From: Microvirga ossetica
GTDB lineage: Bacteria; Pseudomonadota; Alphaproteobacteria; Rhizobiales; Beijerinckiaceae
Reading direction: 5' to 3'
Assembly (NCBI RefSeq): GCF_002741015.1
Contig: NZ_CP016616.1
Location: forward strand, 169,501-233,500
Length of the DNA: 64,000 bases
Shown here in pieces: positions 27,875 through 36,435 of this stretch. Made by a program: the position numbers and the translations under genes. The notes below the pieces were generated by a model. It did not search any database and was not told the DNA's origin. It was given only the letters and a program-made list of their open reading frames with translations. Every line of letters begins with the position of its first letter. The stretch's first letter is position 1.

Positions 27875-29701
27875 TCACTCCACCGTCACGGATTTCGCGA
27901 GATTGCGCGGCTGGTCCACGTCCTTACCCATGAAGACGGCTGTGTGATAAGCGAGCAGCTGGATCGGAACCGCGTTGAGGATCGGCGCCACGATGGGATG
28001 GACCGACGGCATCACGATGGTGGCCATCGTGTCGAGACCGGCTTCCAGCGCGCCGCGCTCGTCCGTGATGAGGATGATGCGGCCGCCGCGGGCCGCGACC
28101 TCCTGCATGTTCGACACGGTCTTCTCGAAGATGCTGTCGTACGGCGCGATGACGATCACCGGCATCGTCTCGTCGATGAGCGCGATGGGGCCGTGCTTGA
28201 GCTCGCCCGCCGCATAGCCTTCGGCGTGGATGTAGGAGATTTCCTTGAGCTTCAGGGCCCCTTCCATCGCCAGTGGATAGGATGTGCCGCGCCCGAGATA
28301 GAGAACGTCCTTGGCCTTCGAGAGATCGCGGGCCAGGATCTCGATCTGGTGTTCCCGCTTCATCGCCTCGGTCATCTGACCGGGAATGGCGATGAGGGCA
28401 TTCACCAGCTCCTTCTCATCCTCGACACTCAATGTGCCCCGCGCCCGGCCTGCCGCAATGGCAAGCGACAGCAGCACCGTCAGCTGGCAGGTGAAAGCCT
28501 TGGTCGAGGCGACGCCCACCTCGACGCCGGCGAGCGTCTGCGCAATGACGCCGCTCTCGCGCGCCATGGTCGAGGTCGGCACGTTCACCACGGAGAGCGT
28601 GTGCTGCTTTTCAGAGGTAGCGTAGCGAAGCGAGGCGAGCGTGTCGGCGGTCTCGCCCGATTGGGAGACGAACAGCGCAAGGCCGCCCGGCTCGAGCGGA
28701 GCCTCGCGATAGCGGAATTCGGAAGCCACATCGATCTCGACCGGAATACGGGCGAGGCGCTCGAACCAGTATTTCGAGATCAATCCGGCGAGATAGGCCG
28801 TACCGCAGGCCGAGATCGAGATGCGCTTCAGATCCCTGAAATCGAACGGCAATTCGATAGGCAGTTCAACTCGTTCGGAGGTGAAGTTGACATAGTGCGC
28901 GAGCGTGCGTCCGACGACTTCCGCCTGCTCGTGGATCTCCTTCGCCATGAAGTGGCGGTAATTGCCCTTGTCCGCTAAGAAGGAGCCGACGGGGATCTTG
29001 TGGCGGGTCCGATGCACCGGCTTGCCCGACTCGTCGTGGATATCGGCGCCCCTGTGTGTCAGGATCGCCCAATCGCCATCGTCCAGGTAGGCGACCTCGT
29101 CGGTGAACGGCGCCAAGGCCAGCGCGTCGGAGCCGAGATACATCTCGCCTTCCCCGTAGCCGATGGCGAGCGGCGCGCCGTGGCGCGCGCCGATCAGAAG
29201 GTCCTCTTCACCCGAGAACAGGAAACCGAGGGCAAAGGCACCGCGCAGGCGTGGTAGGGTCACGGCGACGGCCTCGATCGGCAGGCGGCCCTGGTGGATT
29301 TCGTAGGTGACGAGCTGGGCCACAACTTCCGTGTCCGTCTCGGTCTCGAACCGGATGCCCTTGGCCTCGAGACCTGTCTTCAGCTCGCGGAAGTTCTCGA
29401 TGATGCCGTTATGGACCACCGCCAGCTTGTCGGTGGCATGGGGATGGGCATTGGTCTCGTTCGGCTTGCCGTGGGTCGCCCAACGGGTATGCCCGATGCC
29501 GATCACGCCGGATAGGGGCGACTGGGATAGCTTGGTTTCCAGGTTGCGCAGCTTGCCCTCGGCCCGGCGGCGGTCGAGCCGGCCGTCCTCAAGCGTTGCC
29601 ACACCGGCGGAATCATAGCCGCGATATTCAAGCCGCTTGAGCGCTTCCACAATCTGTGGCGCGACCGGCGTCTTCCCAACAATTCCAACGATTCCGCACA
29701 T
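27875..29701 (-). CDS. glmS: Glutamine-fructose-6-phosphate aminotransferase GlmS
   Basis: Enzyme of 608 residues that makes glucosamine-6-phosphate from fructose-6-phosphate and glutamine, the first step to UDP-GlcNAc. The start is fixed by biochemistry: MCGIVGIVG at 29701 leaves Cys1 as the glutaminase nucleophile after Met removal; the frame is open three codons earlier. The class II glutaminase domain (to about 240) has GIGHTRWATHG and NGIIENF. Two SIS domains follow (SACGTAYLAG, SQSGETADT) and the C-terminal AKSVTVE tail is characteristic. It lies 110 bases after glmU in the same direction. No glmS ribozyme was seen, as expected outside Firmicutes. Confidence 0.97.
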   Translation of the reverse strand: MCGIVGIVGKTPVAPQIVEALKRLEYRGYDSAGVATLEDGRLDRRRAEGKLRNLETKLSQSPLSGVIGIGHTRWATHGKPNETNAHPHATDKLAVVHNGIIENFRELKTGLEAKGIRFETETDTEVVAQLVTYEIHQGRLPIEAVAVTLPRLRGAFALGFLFSGEEDLLIGARHGAPLAIGYGEGEMYLGSDALALAPFTDEVAYLDDGDWAILTHRGADIHDESGKPVHRTRHKIPVGSFLADKGNYRHFMAKEIHEQAEVVGRTLAHYVNFTSERVELPIELPFDFRDLKRISISACGTAYLAGLISKYWFERLARIPVEIDVASEFRYREAPLEPGGLALFVSQSGETADTLASLRYATSEKQHTLSVVNVPTSTMARESGVIAQTLAGVEVGVASTKAFTCQLTVLLSLAIAAGRARGTLSVEDEKELVNALIAIPGQMTEAMKREHQIEILARDLSKAKDVLYLGRGTSYPLAMEGALKLKEISYIHAEGYAAGELKHGPIALIDETMPVIVIAPYDSIFEKTVSNMQEVAARGGRIILITDERGALEAGLDTMATIVMPSVHPIVAPILNAVPIQLLAYHTAVFMGKDVDQPRNLAKSVTVE

Positions 29702-29811
29702 CCCCAGCAACTTCCTTATGCAATGCAGTCAACGCTACGCTTATCGCTTCTCATATAGAGACGCGGCCCCCGGGCGGAATCAACTTGCGTAACCTATTGT
29801 GACAGGTGGTG

Positions 29812-31188
29812 TTATTTCTTCTTCGCGGCGAGGGCCTTTTCCCGGAATTCTATGGCCCAGCCTTCCTTTACAATCTGACGTCCGCGCCCCAGGCCCAAGG
29901 CGTCATCTGGTATATCGTCCGTAATAACTGAGCCGGATCCCACGAATGCACCCTTGCCGATGCTGATGGGGGCCACGAGGGCGGAATTCGAGCCGATGAA
30001 GGCGCCCTCGCCGATCTGCGTCCGATGCTTGCCGAAGCCGTCGTAGTTGCAGGTGATGGTGCCCGCGCCGATATTGGCCTCGGCCCCGATGCTGGCATCG
30101 CCGAGATAGGTCAGGTGGCTGACCTTAGCGCCGGCGCCGAGTTCCGTGTTCTTGATCTCGACGAAGTTGCCAACCTTGGCCTTGGGCCCGATGGAGGCGC
30201 CCGGGCGAAGGCGGGCGAAGGGGCCGATGCCGGCGCCGGAGGCGATCCGCGCGCCCTCCAGATGGCTGAAGCTGTGGATGACGACGCCGGCCTCCACGAC
30301 CACGTCGGGACCAAAGACCACATGCGGCTCCACCACCACATCCTGGCCGAGCCGGGTGTCGTGGCTGAAGAAGACCGTCTCGGGTGCGACGAGGGTCACG
30401 CCCGCCGCCATTGCCTCGTGGCGCAGGCGGTCCTGGATCATGCGCTCGGCTGCCGCGAGTTGGGCCCGGTCGTTGATGCCGTGGACCTCCTCTTCCGGGA
30501 CGACGGCGATGGCCGCCCGGTGCCCGAGATCGCGGGCGATCTCGACGAGGTCCGTCAGGTAGTACTCGCCTTTGGCGTTGTCGTTCTTCACCCGGTCGAG
30601 AAGGGCCAGCGCCAGATCGCCCCGGATGGCCATCAGGCCTCCGTTGCAGAGCGTGATCGCCCGCTCCGATTCAGTCGCATCCTTGTGCTCGCGAATGGCC
30701 AGAAGCTGGTCGCCGGACGTGATGAAGCGCCCATACCCCGTCGGATCCTTCGCCTCGAAGCCCATCGCGACGACGGCGGCCCCCTCCGCAAGCGGCGCGC
30801 GCAGCTTGGCGAAGGTTTCCGGAAGGACGAGCGGCGTATCGCCATACGCGACGATCACGTCGTCCGTCCGTTGCTCCAGAGCCTCCCGCGCGCTCAGAAC
30901 CGCATGAGCCGTGCCAAGCCGGTCCCTCTGCACGAAGATGCGAGCCTCCGGCAGGGCTTTCTGAGTTTCCTTCGCCACGTCCTCGTGATCGGGTCCGATG
31001 ACGACGGCGGTGCCCGTGGCGCCGGCCGCTTTCAGGGCCGCGAGCACATGTCCGAGCATGGAGCGGTTGGCGACCTGATGCAGCACTTTCGGCTTGCTGG
31101 ATTTCATCCGGGTGCCTTCGCCTGCCGCGAGAACGATGGCGAGGCAGCTGCGAGGTGAAGACGGCATGTTGGGATCGGTCGAGGTCAT
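29812..31188 (-). CDS. glmU: Bifunctional GlmU (GlcN-1-P acetyltransferase / GlcNAc-1-P uridyltransferase)
   Basis: Enzyme of 458 residues completing UDP-GlcNAc synthesis for peptidoglycan and lipid A. The N-terminal pyrophosphorylase domain has [18 protein letters not shown] (from about residue 20). The C-terminal left-handed beta-helix has hexapeptide repeats ([51 protein letters not shown]), the last with the acetyl-CoA binding residues. The first 14 residues are a short extra leader. It is upstream of glmS in a probable two-gene operon. Confidence 0.96.
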   Translation of the reverse strand: MTSTDPNMPSSPRSCLAIVLAAGEGTRMKSSKPKVLHQVANRSMLGHVLAALKAAGATGTAVVIGPDHEDVAKETQKALPEARIFVQRDRLGTAHAVLSAREALEQRTDDVIVAYGDTPLVLPETFAKLRAPLAEGAAVVAMGFEAKDPTGYGRFITSGDQLLAIREHKDATESERAITLCNGGLMAIRGDLALALLDRVKNDNAKGEYYLTDLVEIARDLGHRAAIAVVPEEEVHGINDRAQLAAAERMIQDRLRHEAMAAGVTLVAPETVFFSHDTRLGQDVVVEPHVVFGPDVVVEAGVVIHSFSHLEGARIASGAGIGPFARLRPGASIGPKAKVGNFVEIKNTELGAGAKVSHLTYLGDASIGAEANIGAGTITCNYDGFGKHRTQIGEGAFIGSNSALVAPISIGKGAFVGSGSVITDDIPDDALGLGRGRQIVKEGWAIEFREKALAAKKK

Positions 31189-31373
31189 AAAGTTTCAATC
31201 CGGTAGCGCAGTGCGCTCGAGCTAGATCCGAAGAGGTATCTCTGCAGACATTTGGTGAGCGATGAGGCGGTTTTCCTGCCTGGGCGTCGTTTACTTCATG
31301 CTCACGATTGACGATATGTATAAGACATTCCAACTGTCTGGCTGAAAAGCCTCGTTCACACAAGAGTATCGCC

Positions 31374-32945
31374 GTGCCGGTTCCGCCAGAGGGCCAGTCC
31401 CCCTTTCATCCTCGCCGGCGCGACATGCTGGCTTATATCGGCGCCTCCGTCGCCGGGCTGGCCTACGCGCCGGTTGCCCAAGCTCAAACGACGCAGGCCA
31501 CGATTGCCGCAAGGATGGGCGAGAAACAACGGTTCGACCCGGCGGTCGTGATCGACATCGCGCGACAGCTCTCCAAGAAGCCGTACGTGGCCACCCCCAA
31601 CGACCTGCCGGACGTGTTCGGAAACCTGAATCAGGAACAATATTCCGCGATCCGCTATACGCAGCCGCCGATCTGGAGCACGGAGTCCCGCGGCATTTCC
31701 GTCGAGCCCCTTCACCGCGGCTTCGTGTTCCGGGATGCGGTCGACCTATACGTCGTCGAGGACGGAGCCGTTCGCCGGATCGCCTATAGTCCATCCCAGT
31801 TCGATTTCGGCCGCATCACGTTACCGAACAACATAGCCGATATCGGCTATTCGGGCTTCAAGCTCATCGCCCAGATCGGAAACGGCCGGCCATTCGATTT
31901 CGCATTCGTCCAGGGCGGGACTTTCTTTCGCGCCATCGCACGGGGCCAGACCTACGGCGCGATCGCGCGCGCACTGACGCTCAGACCCGCGGAAGCGAGA
32001 GGCGAGGAATTCCCGATCTTCCGCGCCTTCTGGCTCGAGCGCCCGGCCGTGGGCAGCAATGCCATCACCGTGCATGGCGTTCTCGATTCGGAATCCACAT
32101 CCGGTGCCGTCCGGATGACGTTCCGGCCCGGCGACATGACCATCGTCGATGTGGAAACGACGCTCTTCCCTCGCGTCAATCTCGAACATGTGGGTCTCGG
32201 CGGAATCGCCTCGACCTATCTTTACGGGCCGAACGACCTCCTCAACTCCGACGACATCCGCCCGGCGGTCTACGAATCCTCCGGACTGCAGATGCTGAAC
32301 GGCTCGGGCGAATGGCTGTGGCGTCCCCTGCACAATCCGGAAACCCTGCAGATCTCGGCTTTCGTCGACAACTCGCCGCGCGGCTTCGGGCTGCTGCAGC
32401 GGGAGCGGTCCTACGAGGCGTTCCAGGACGACGACCTGCGCTTCGAGCGCCGCCCGAGCGTCTGGATCGAGCCCCTCGGCGATTGGGGCCAGGGCAGCGT
32501 TCAGCTGCTGGAAATTCCCACGGACGCCGAGATCAACGACAACATCCTCACCTATTGGCGTCCGAAGGCTCCGATGGCGGCGGGATCCGAGGTCCCGGTG
32601 GCCTATCGGCAGTACTGGGGCTGGAATTCGCCCGAGCGCCCGCCGCTCGCCATCGTAACCGCCACCCGCTCCGGCCGCGGTACAGGCGGCCGGCGGCGGC
32701 GGTTCACCGTTGACTTTACCGGGGATACGTTGGGTGACAATTTGCCGGCGGACCTTAAATCGGTTCTAACCGTTGGCCCCGGAACGTTCCAGAACCTCAA
32801 ACTTTTGCCATATCCGGAACGAAAAACAGTACGTGTTGCGTTCGAGCTTGACCCGGGCAACGAAAACGCGTGTGAGATGCGCCTGATCCTTGAAGCAGGC
32901 GGGAAACCGATTAGCGAGACATGGCTTTATCGTTGGACTCCGTAA
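31374..32945 (+). CDS. opgG: Periplasmic glucan biosynthesis protein OpgG/OpgD
   Basis: Periplasmic protein needed for osmoregulated periplasmic glucan synthesis, of about 523 residues. A probable Tat signal, RRRDMLAYIG followed by a hydrophobic stretch and AQAQ, fits the OpgD branch, which is Tat exported; OpgG usually uses Sec. The mature MdoG domain shows FDPAVVIDIARQLSKKPY, LNQEQYSAIRY, GFKLIAQIGNGRPFDF-like strands and LYGPNDLLNSDD. The start is uncertain: GTG at 31374 is chosen, with TTG at 31308 and ATG at 31425 possible. The gene overlaps opgH by 25 bases. Whether it acts as OpgG or OpgD cannot be settled by eye. Confidence 0.9.
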   Translation: MPVPPEGQSPFHPRRRDMLAYIGASVAGLAYAPVAQAQTTQATIAARMGEKQRFDPAVVIDIARQLSKKPYVATPNDLPDVFGNLNQEQYSAIRYTQPPIWSTESRGISVEPLHRGFVFRDAVDLYVVEDGAVRRIAYSPSQFDFGRITLPNNIADIGYSGFKLIAQIGNGRPFDFAFVQGGTFFRAIARGQTYGAIARALTLRPAEARGEEFPIFRAFWLERPAVGSNAITVHGVLDSESTSGAVRMTFRPGDMTIVDVETTLFPRVNLEHVGLGGIASTYLYGPNDLLNSDDIRPAVYESSGLQMLNGSGEWLWRPLHNPETLQISAFVDNSPRGFGLLQRERSYEAFQDDDLRFERRPSVWIEPLGDWGQGSVQLLEIPTDAEINDNILTYWRPKAPMAAGSEVPVAYRQYWGWNSPERPPLAIVTATRSGRGTGGRRRRFTVDFTGDTLGDNLPADLKSVLTVGPGTFQNLKLLPYPERKTVRVAFELDPGNENACEMRLILEAGGKPISETWLYRWTP

Positions 32946-35116
32946 GCCCCGACTCGAACCCGAATGTAGCTGCCCTCGAGCGGCCCGCATCCGCTATGCC
33001 CCCCGAAAAGCACCTCGACATGCCGACCCAGTCACTCCGGCACTGGTCGAGCGCGGGGGAGCGCAAGCCTGTTCTTCAGCATCCGCGGCTCGGCACCTGG
33101 CTCGCCCGGCTCTTCGTGTTCGGCGGTGGATTGCTGCTAACCGCCTACGGCACCTACGAGATGTACCAGGTCGTGTCGGTGAGCCGCACGACGGCCCTCC
33201 AGTGGGTGCTGGTCGGATTATTCACGGTCAACTTCTCCTGGATCGCGATTGCCTTCACCAGCGCGCTGCTCGGGTTCCTGGCTCTCCTGAGGCGCCCCGG
33301 CCATCGCGGCCCCTTGCCAGCCACCCTGCAGCACCGAACCGCGATCGTCATGCCCGTCTACAACGAGCAGACTGACCGCACCTACGCAGCCCTCGAGGCG
33401 ATCTACGAGTCGGTCCAGGCGACCGGGCTCGGCGAGCATTTCGATTATTTCATCCTTTCCGATACGACGCATCCGGATGCCTGGATCGCGGAGGAGCGCG
33501 CCTTCCTGGCCTTGAGGGAGCGCCTCGGCCCCGGCGCACGGTTCTATTATCGCCATCGGCCGAAGAACCATCACCGCAAGGCCGGCAACATCGCCGACTT
33601 CGTGTCGCGCTGGGGCGGGCATTACGAGCACACGCTCGTGCTCGATGCGGACAGCCTCATGACCGGCGACTGCATCGTGCGCCTCGCCGCCGCCATGGAG
33701 GCCGATCCCGACGCCGGCATCATCCAGTCGCTGCCGCTCATCATCAACCGCAACACGCTCTTCGCGCGTGTCCAGCAATATGCCGCCCGGGTCACCGGCC
33801 CGGTCATCGCCATGGGCCTTGCCGTCTGGATGGGGCGCGACGGCAATTACTGGGGCCACAATGCGATCATCCGCACCAAGGCTTTCGCAGCCCAGGGCGG
33901 CCTGCCGGATCTGAAGGGCAAACCGCCCTTCGGCGGCCATATCCTGAGCCACGACTTCGTCGAGGCGGCTCTGCTGCGCCGCGCGGGCTGGTCGGTCTAC
34001 ATGCTGGCCGACCTCCAGGGCTCCTACGAGGAAAGCCCGCCCTCGCTGATCGATCTCTCCGCCCGCGACCGGCGCTGGTGCCAGGGCAATCTCCAGCACA
34101 TGCGGGTCATCGGCGCCAAGGGCCTCAAGCTTCCGACGCGTCAGCATTTCGCCACCGGCATCATGTCCTATCTGGCCTCGCCGTTCTGGCTGTTCCAGCT
34201 GATCGTCGGTATCGCGCTGGTTCTTCAGACCACCTATATCCGGCCGGAATATTTCGCCCGCGACTTCCGCCTCTATCCGATCTGGCCGCGGTTCGACCCC
34301 GAGCGAGCCCTCGCCCTGTTCGCGCTCACCATGGGCATCCTGCTCGCGCCGAAAGTCTTCGGGCTCCTGCTGATGCTCATCCGTGGCGACGATCGCCGCG
34401 CCTCCGGAGGTGCGATCCGGCTGATCGTTTCATCGACGATCGAAATTATCCTGTCCGCTCTCCTGGCGCCGATCCTGATGCTGATCCAGTCGGGCTCCGT
34501 GTTCCAGATCCTGCTCGGACGCGACACGGGCTGGCAGCCGCAGCGCCGCGACGACGGGTCGATCCCCTTCAAGGATATTGTTCGCCGTCACCGCGCGCAC
34601 ACGGTCCTTGGAGCGCTCGCAGGCATCTCCGCCTTCATGATCGCCACGTCCCTGTTCCTTTGGATGTCGCCCACGATCATCGGCCTGCTGCTCGCGATTC
34701 CCCTCTCCTGGCTCAGCGGGCAGCTGGGCGCGGGTCTGGCATTAAAGCGTCTCGGACTGCTTCGCACGCCCGAGGAGTATCGGCCGCCGGATATCGCCAC
34801 CCGCGCCAACGAGCTTCAGGCCCGCAACGCCGGTTTCGGCTTCGACGATGCCGACAGCCTCCGGGCGATCTTTGCCGATCCGATTCTACGGGAGCGCCAC
34901 GTCGAGATGCTTCCTCAGGCCGCTCCGCGCAAGCGCGGCGTCATCGAGACCGAGCGGGCCCTGGCCGAGGCCAAGATCGTCGATGCCGAGACCGTCGAGG
35001 ATGCGGTGGAATGGTTGCATAACAAGGAGCGCATGGTCGTGCTCCACGACCGCGCCCTGCTCGACATGCTGGTCAATCTCAAGCCCAAGCCGGCGGAAGC
35101 CCAGGCTGCCGAGTAA
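32921..35116 (+). CDS. opgH: Glucan glucosyltransferase OpgH (MdoH)
   Basis: Inner-membrane family 2 glucosyltransferase of 731 residues that builds the beta-glucan backbone from UDP-glucose and passes it to the periplasm. Two helices lie near residues 65-115, then the catalytic loop: VMPVYNEQ (about 143), DADS (about 241), HDFVEAALLRRAGW (about 344) and RDRRWCQGNLQHM (about 384, the Q/RxxRW-type site). Four to six further helices follow (405-620) and a hydrophilic tail. It starts inside the end of the upstream opgG, so the two are translationally coupled. Confidence 0.94.
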   Translation: MALSLDSVSPDSNPNVAALERPASAMPPEKHLDMPTQSLRHWSSAGERKPVLQHPRLGTWLARLFVFGGGLLLTAYGTYEMYQVVSVSRTTALQWVLVGLFTVNFSWIAIAFTSALLGFLALLRRPGHRGPLPATLQHRTAIVMPVYNEQTDRTYAALEAIYESVQATGLGEHFDYFILSDTTHPDAWIAEERAFLALRERLGPGARFYYRHRPKNHHRKAGNIADFVSRWGGHYEHTLVLDADSLMTGDCIVRLAAAMEADPDAGIIQSLPLIINRNTLFARVQQYAARVTGPVIAMGLAVWMGRDGNYWGHNAIIRTKAFAAQGGLPDLKGKPPFGGHILSHDFVEAALLRRAGWSVYMLADLQGSYEESPPSLIDLSARDRRWCQGNLQHMRVIGAKGLKLPTRQHFATGIMSYLASPFWLFQLIVGIALVLQTTYIRPEYFARDFRLYPIWPRFDPERALALFALTMGILLAPKVFGLLLMLIRGDDRRASGGAIRLIVSSTIEIILSALLAPILMLIQSGSVFQILLGRDTGWQPQRRDDGSIPFKDIVRRHRAHTVLGALAGISAFMIATSLFLWMSPTIIGLLLAIPLSWLSGQLGAGLALKRLGLLRTPEEYRPPDIATRANELQARNAGFGFDDADSLRAIFADPILRERHVEMLPQAAPRKRGVIETERALAEAKIVDAETVEDAVEWLHNKERMVVLHDRALLDMLVNLKPKPAEAQAAE

Positions 35117-35138
35117 GGATCTCATCGAAACCGGAGCT

Positions 35139-36074
35139 TCAGGCCCCGGTTCCCATTTTGGCTGCGGGCGCAGCCCTCTCGCTGTCGCCCGCCACCTCGC
35201 TCAGCACCCAATCCCGGAACGCTTCGATCTTGGCGGATCGCCTGCGCGCTTTCGGATAGACCAGCCAATAGCTCCGATCCGTGGTGGCCAGCAGGTCGAA
35301 GGGCTTGACGAGCCGCCCTGACGCCAGATCGTCCGGGAAGAAGAACGGGTTGATGAGTGCCACGCCCTGACCTGCAATGGCCGCCATGCCTTCGAACTGC
35401 TGCACCCCGAGCGAGTTGTCCGGGCGACGGGATAGATCGACGTCGTGCAACCCTGCCGCAGCGAACCAATCCAGCCACCACGGATCGCTCGGCGAGATGA
35501 GCGGCAGTTTGAGAAGGTCGATGGGCTCGCGCAACTCGACATCTTGGAGCAGCTCCGGGCTGCAAACAGGCGTGAACTGATTGGGAAACAGGACATGCGT
35601 CTCGAGCCCCGGCCATTCCCCCGTACCGCTCCTGATTCCGATGTCGAACTCGCTCTGCGCGAATTCGACCATCTCGGTCGAAACGGAAATCTGAACCGCA
35701 ATGTTGGGATGAAGCTGCCGGAAGTGTCCCAGGCGCGGAACGAGCCAATTGGATGCGAAGGTCGAGAGGGTGGTGATCGACAAAACCGTCTGAACCGCTT
35801 CCTCGACGCCGGCGAATGCGTTCCGCAAAGCCTCGAGAGCCTCCGTCACGGCCGGCGCAAGCTGTCGTCCCTTCGCCGTTAGCGTCACCTGGCGCGGCAG
35901 GCGGATGAAGAGCGGTGCGCCGACCCGATCCTCGAGGATCTTGATCTGATAGCTCACGGCGGCCTGCGTCATCCCGAGTTCCTCGGCCGCGCGGGTAAAG
36001 CTCTGATGGCGCGCCGCCGCTTCGAAGACTCTGACGGCGCTCATGGGGGGAAGCTTGGAAGGCAGTTTCGGCAT
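35139..36074 (-). CDS. LysR-type transcriptional regulator, GcvA-like
   Basis: Regulator of 311 residues. The N-terminal winged helix (LPPMSAVRVFEAAARHQSFTRAAEELGMTQAAVSYQIKILE) matches the GcvA clade closely. The effector domain (from about residue 95) includes the clade's DIGIRSGTGEWPGL and the WWLDWFAAAG segment. GcvA senses glycine and purine status in Escherichia coli, but clade members control many things. A perfect 17-bp palindrome lies nine bases upstream of the start, so autoregulation is likely, with the divergent DUF1127 gene a possible target. Confidence 0.9.
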   Translation of the reverse strand: MPKLPSKLPPMSAVRVFEAAARHQSFTRAAEELGMTQAAVSYQIKILEDRVGAPLFIRLPRQVTLTAKGRQLAPAVTEALEALRNAFAGVEEAVQTVLSITTLSTFASNWLVPRLGHFRQLHPNIAVQISVSTEMVEFAQSEFDIGIRSGTGEWPGLETHVLFPNQFTPVCSPELLQDVELREPIDLLKLPLISPSDPWWLDWFAAAGLHDVDLSRRPDNSLGVQQFEGMAAIAGQGVALINPFFFPDDLASGRLVKPFDLLATTDRSYWLVYPKARRRSAKIEAFRDWVLSEVAGDSERAAPAAKMGTGA

Positions 36075-36082
36075 CGTCGATC

Positions 36083-36099
36083 CATAAGGGCTCCTTATG
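36083..36099. promoter_or_regulatory. Palindromic candidate LysR operator
   Basis: CATAAGG-GCT-CCTTATG is a perfect 7-bp inverted repeat around three bases and contains a T-N11-A LysR box (T85 to A97 of this stretch). It sits immediately before the LysR start codon and about 100 bases before the divergent DUF1127 gene. Confidence 0.65.
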
Positions 36100-36201
36100 C
36101 CAGCCCATTGGCAATTGCTTTGTCAAGCTCCCCGAGCAGGCGCATCCTCATGACATCACAGAGGGCGGGGACGCCCTCGGCAAACAACCAAGTAGGCTGT
36201 C

Positions 36202-36426
36202 ATGAGATACGAAGATGCCCGCCGCCTTAGCGGCGTCGAGAGTGCTTGGATGCGCGTGAAATTCTGGTTCCGGCCCGTTTTCCCGCAGGCGGGGCTGGTC
36301 ATTTCGGACCTGAGCCACCTCTCGGATCACGAGAGGCGCGATATCGGCCTCCCCGAGCAGGTCCGCTACATGGATGGCGAGCCGGTCCGCTCCCTGGACT
36401 GGCACACCCTGAAGGACCGGCGATAA
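36202..36426 (+). CDS. DUF1127 domain small protein
   Basis: Protein of 74 residues. Its C-terminal part LSHLSDHERRDIGLPEQVRYMDGEPVRS carries the DUF1127 signature (L..L.d.eL.DIGL). In Agrobacterium and Rhodobacter, short arginine-rich DUF1127 proteins affect small-RNA turnover and phosphate or stress responses; this longer form has an unassigned N-terminus. It is divergent from the LysR gene and convergent with the Na/Pi transporter, whose stop lies nine bases away. Confidence 0.8.
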   Translation: MRYEDARRLSGVESAWMRVKFWFRPVFPQAGLVISDLSHLSDHERRDIGLPEQVRYMDGEPVRSLDWHTLKDRR

Positions 36427-36435
36427 GCACGTTGG

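Noticed and set aside
29702..29811. Possible glmS ribozyme upstream of glmS
   Set aside because: No matching core was seen, the gap is only 110 bases, and the ribozyme is not expected in this group.
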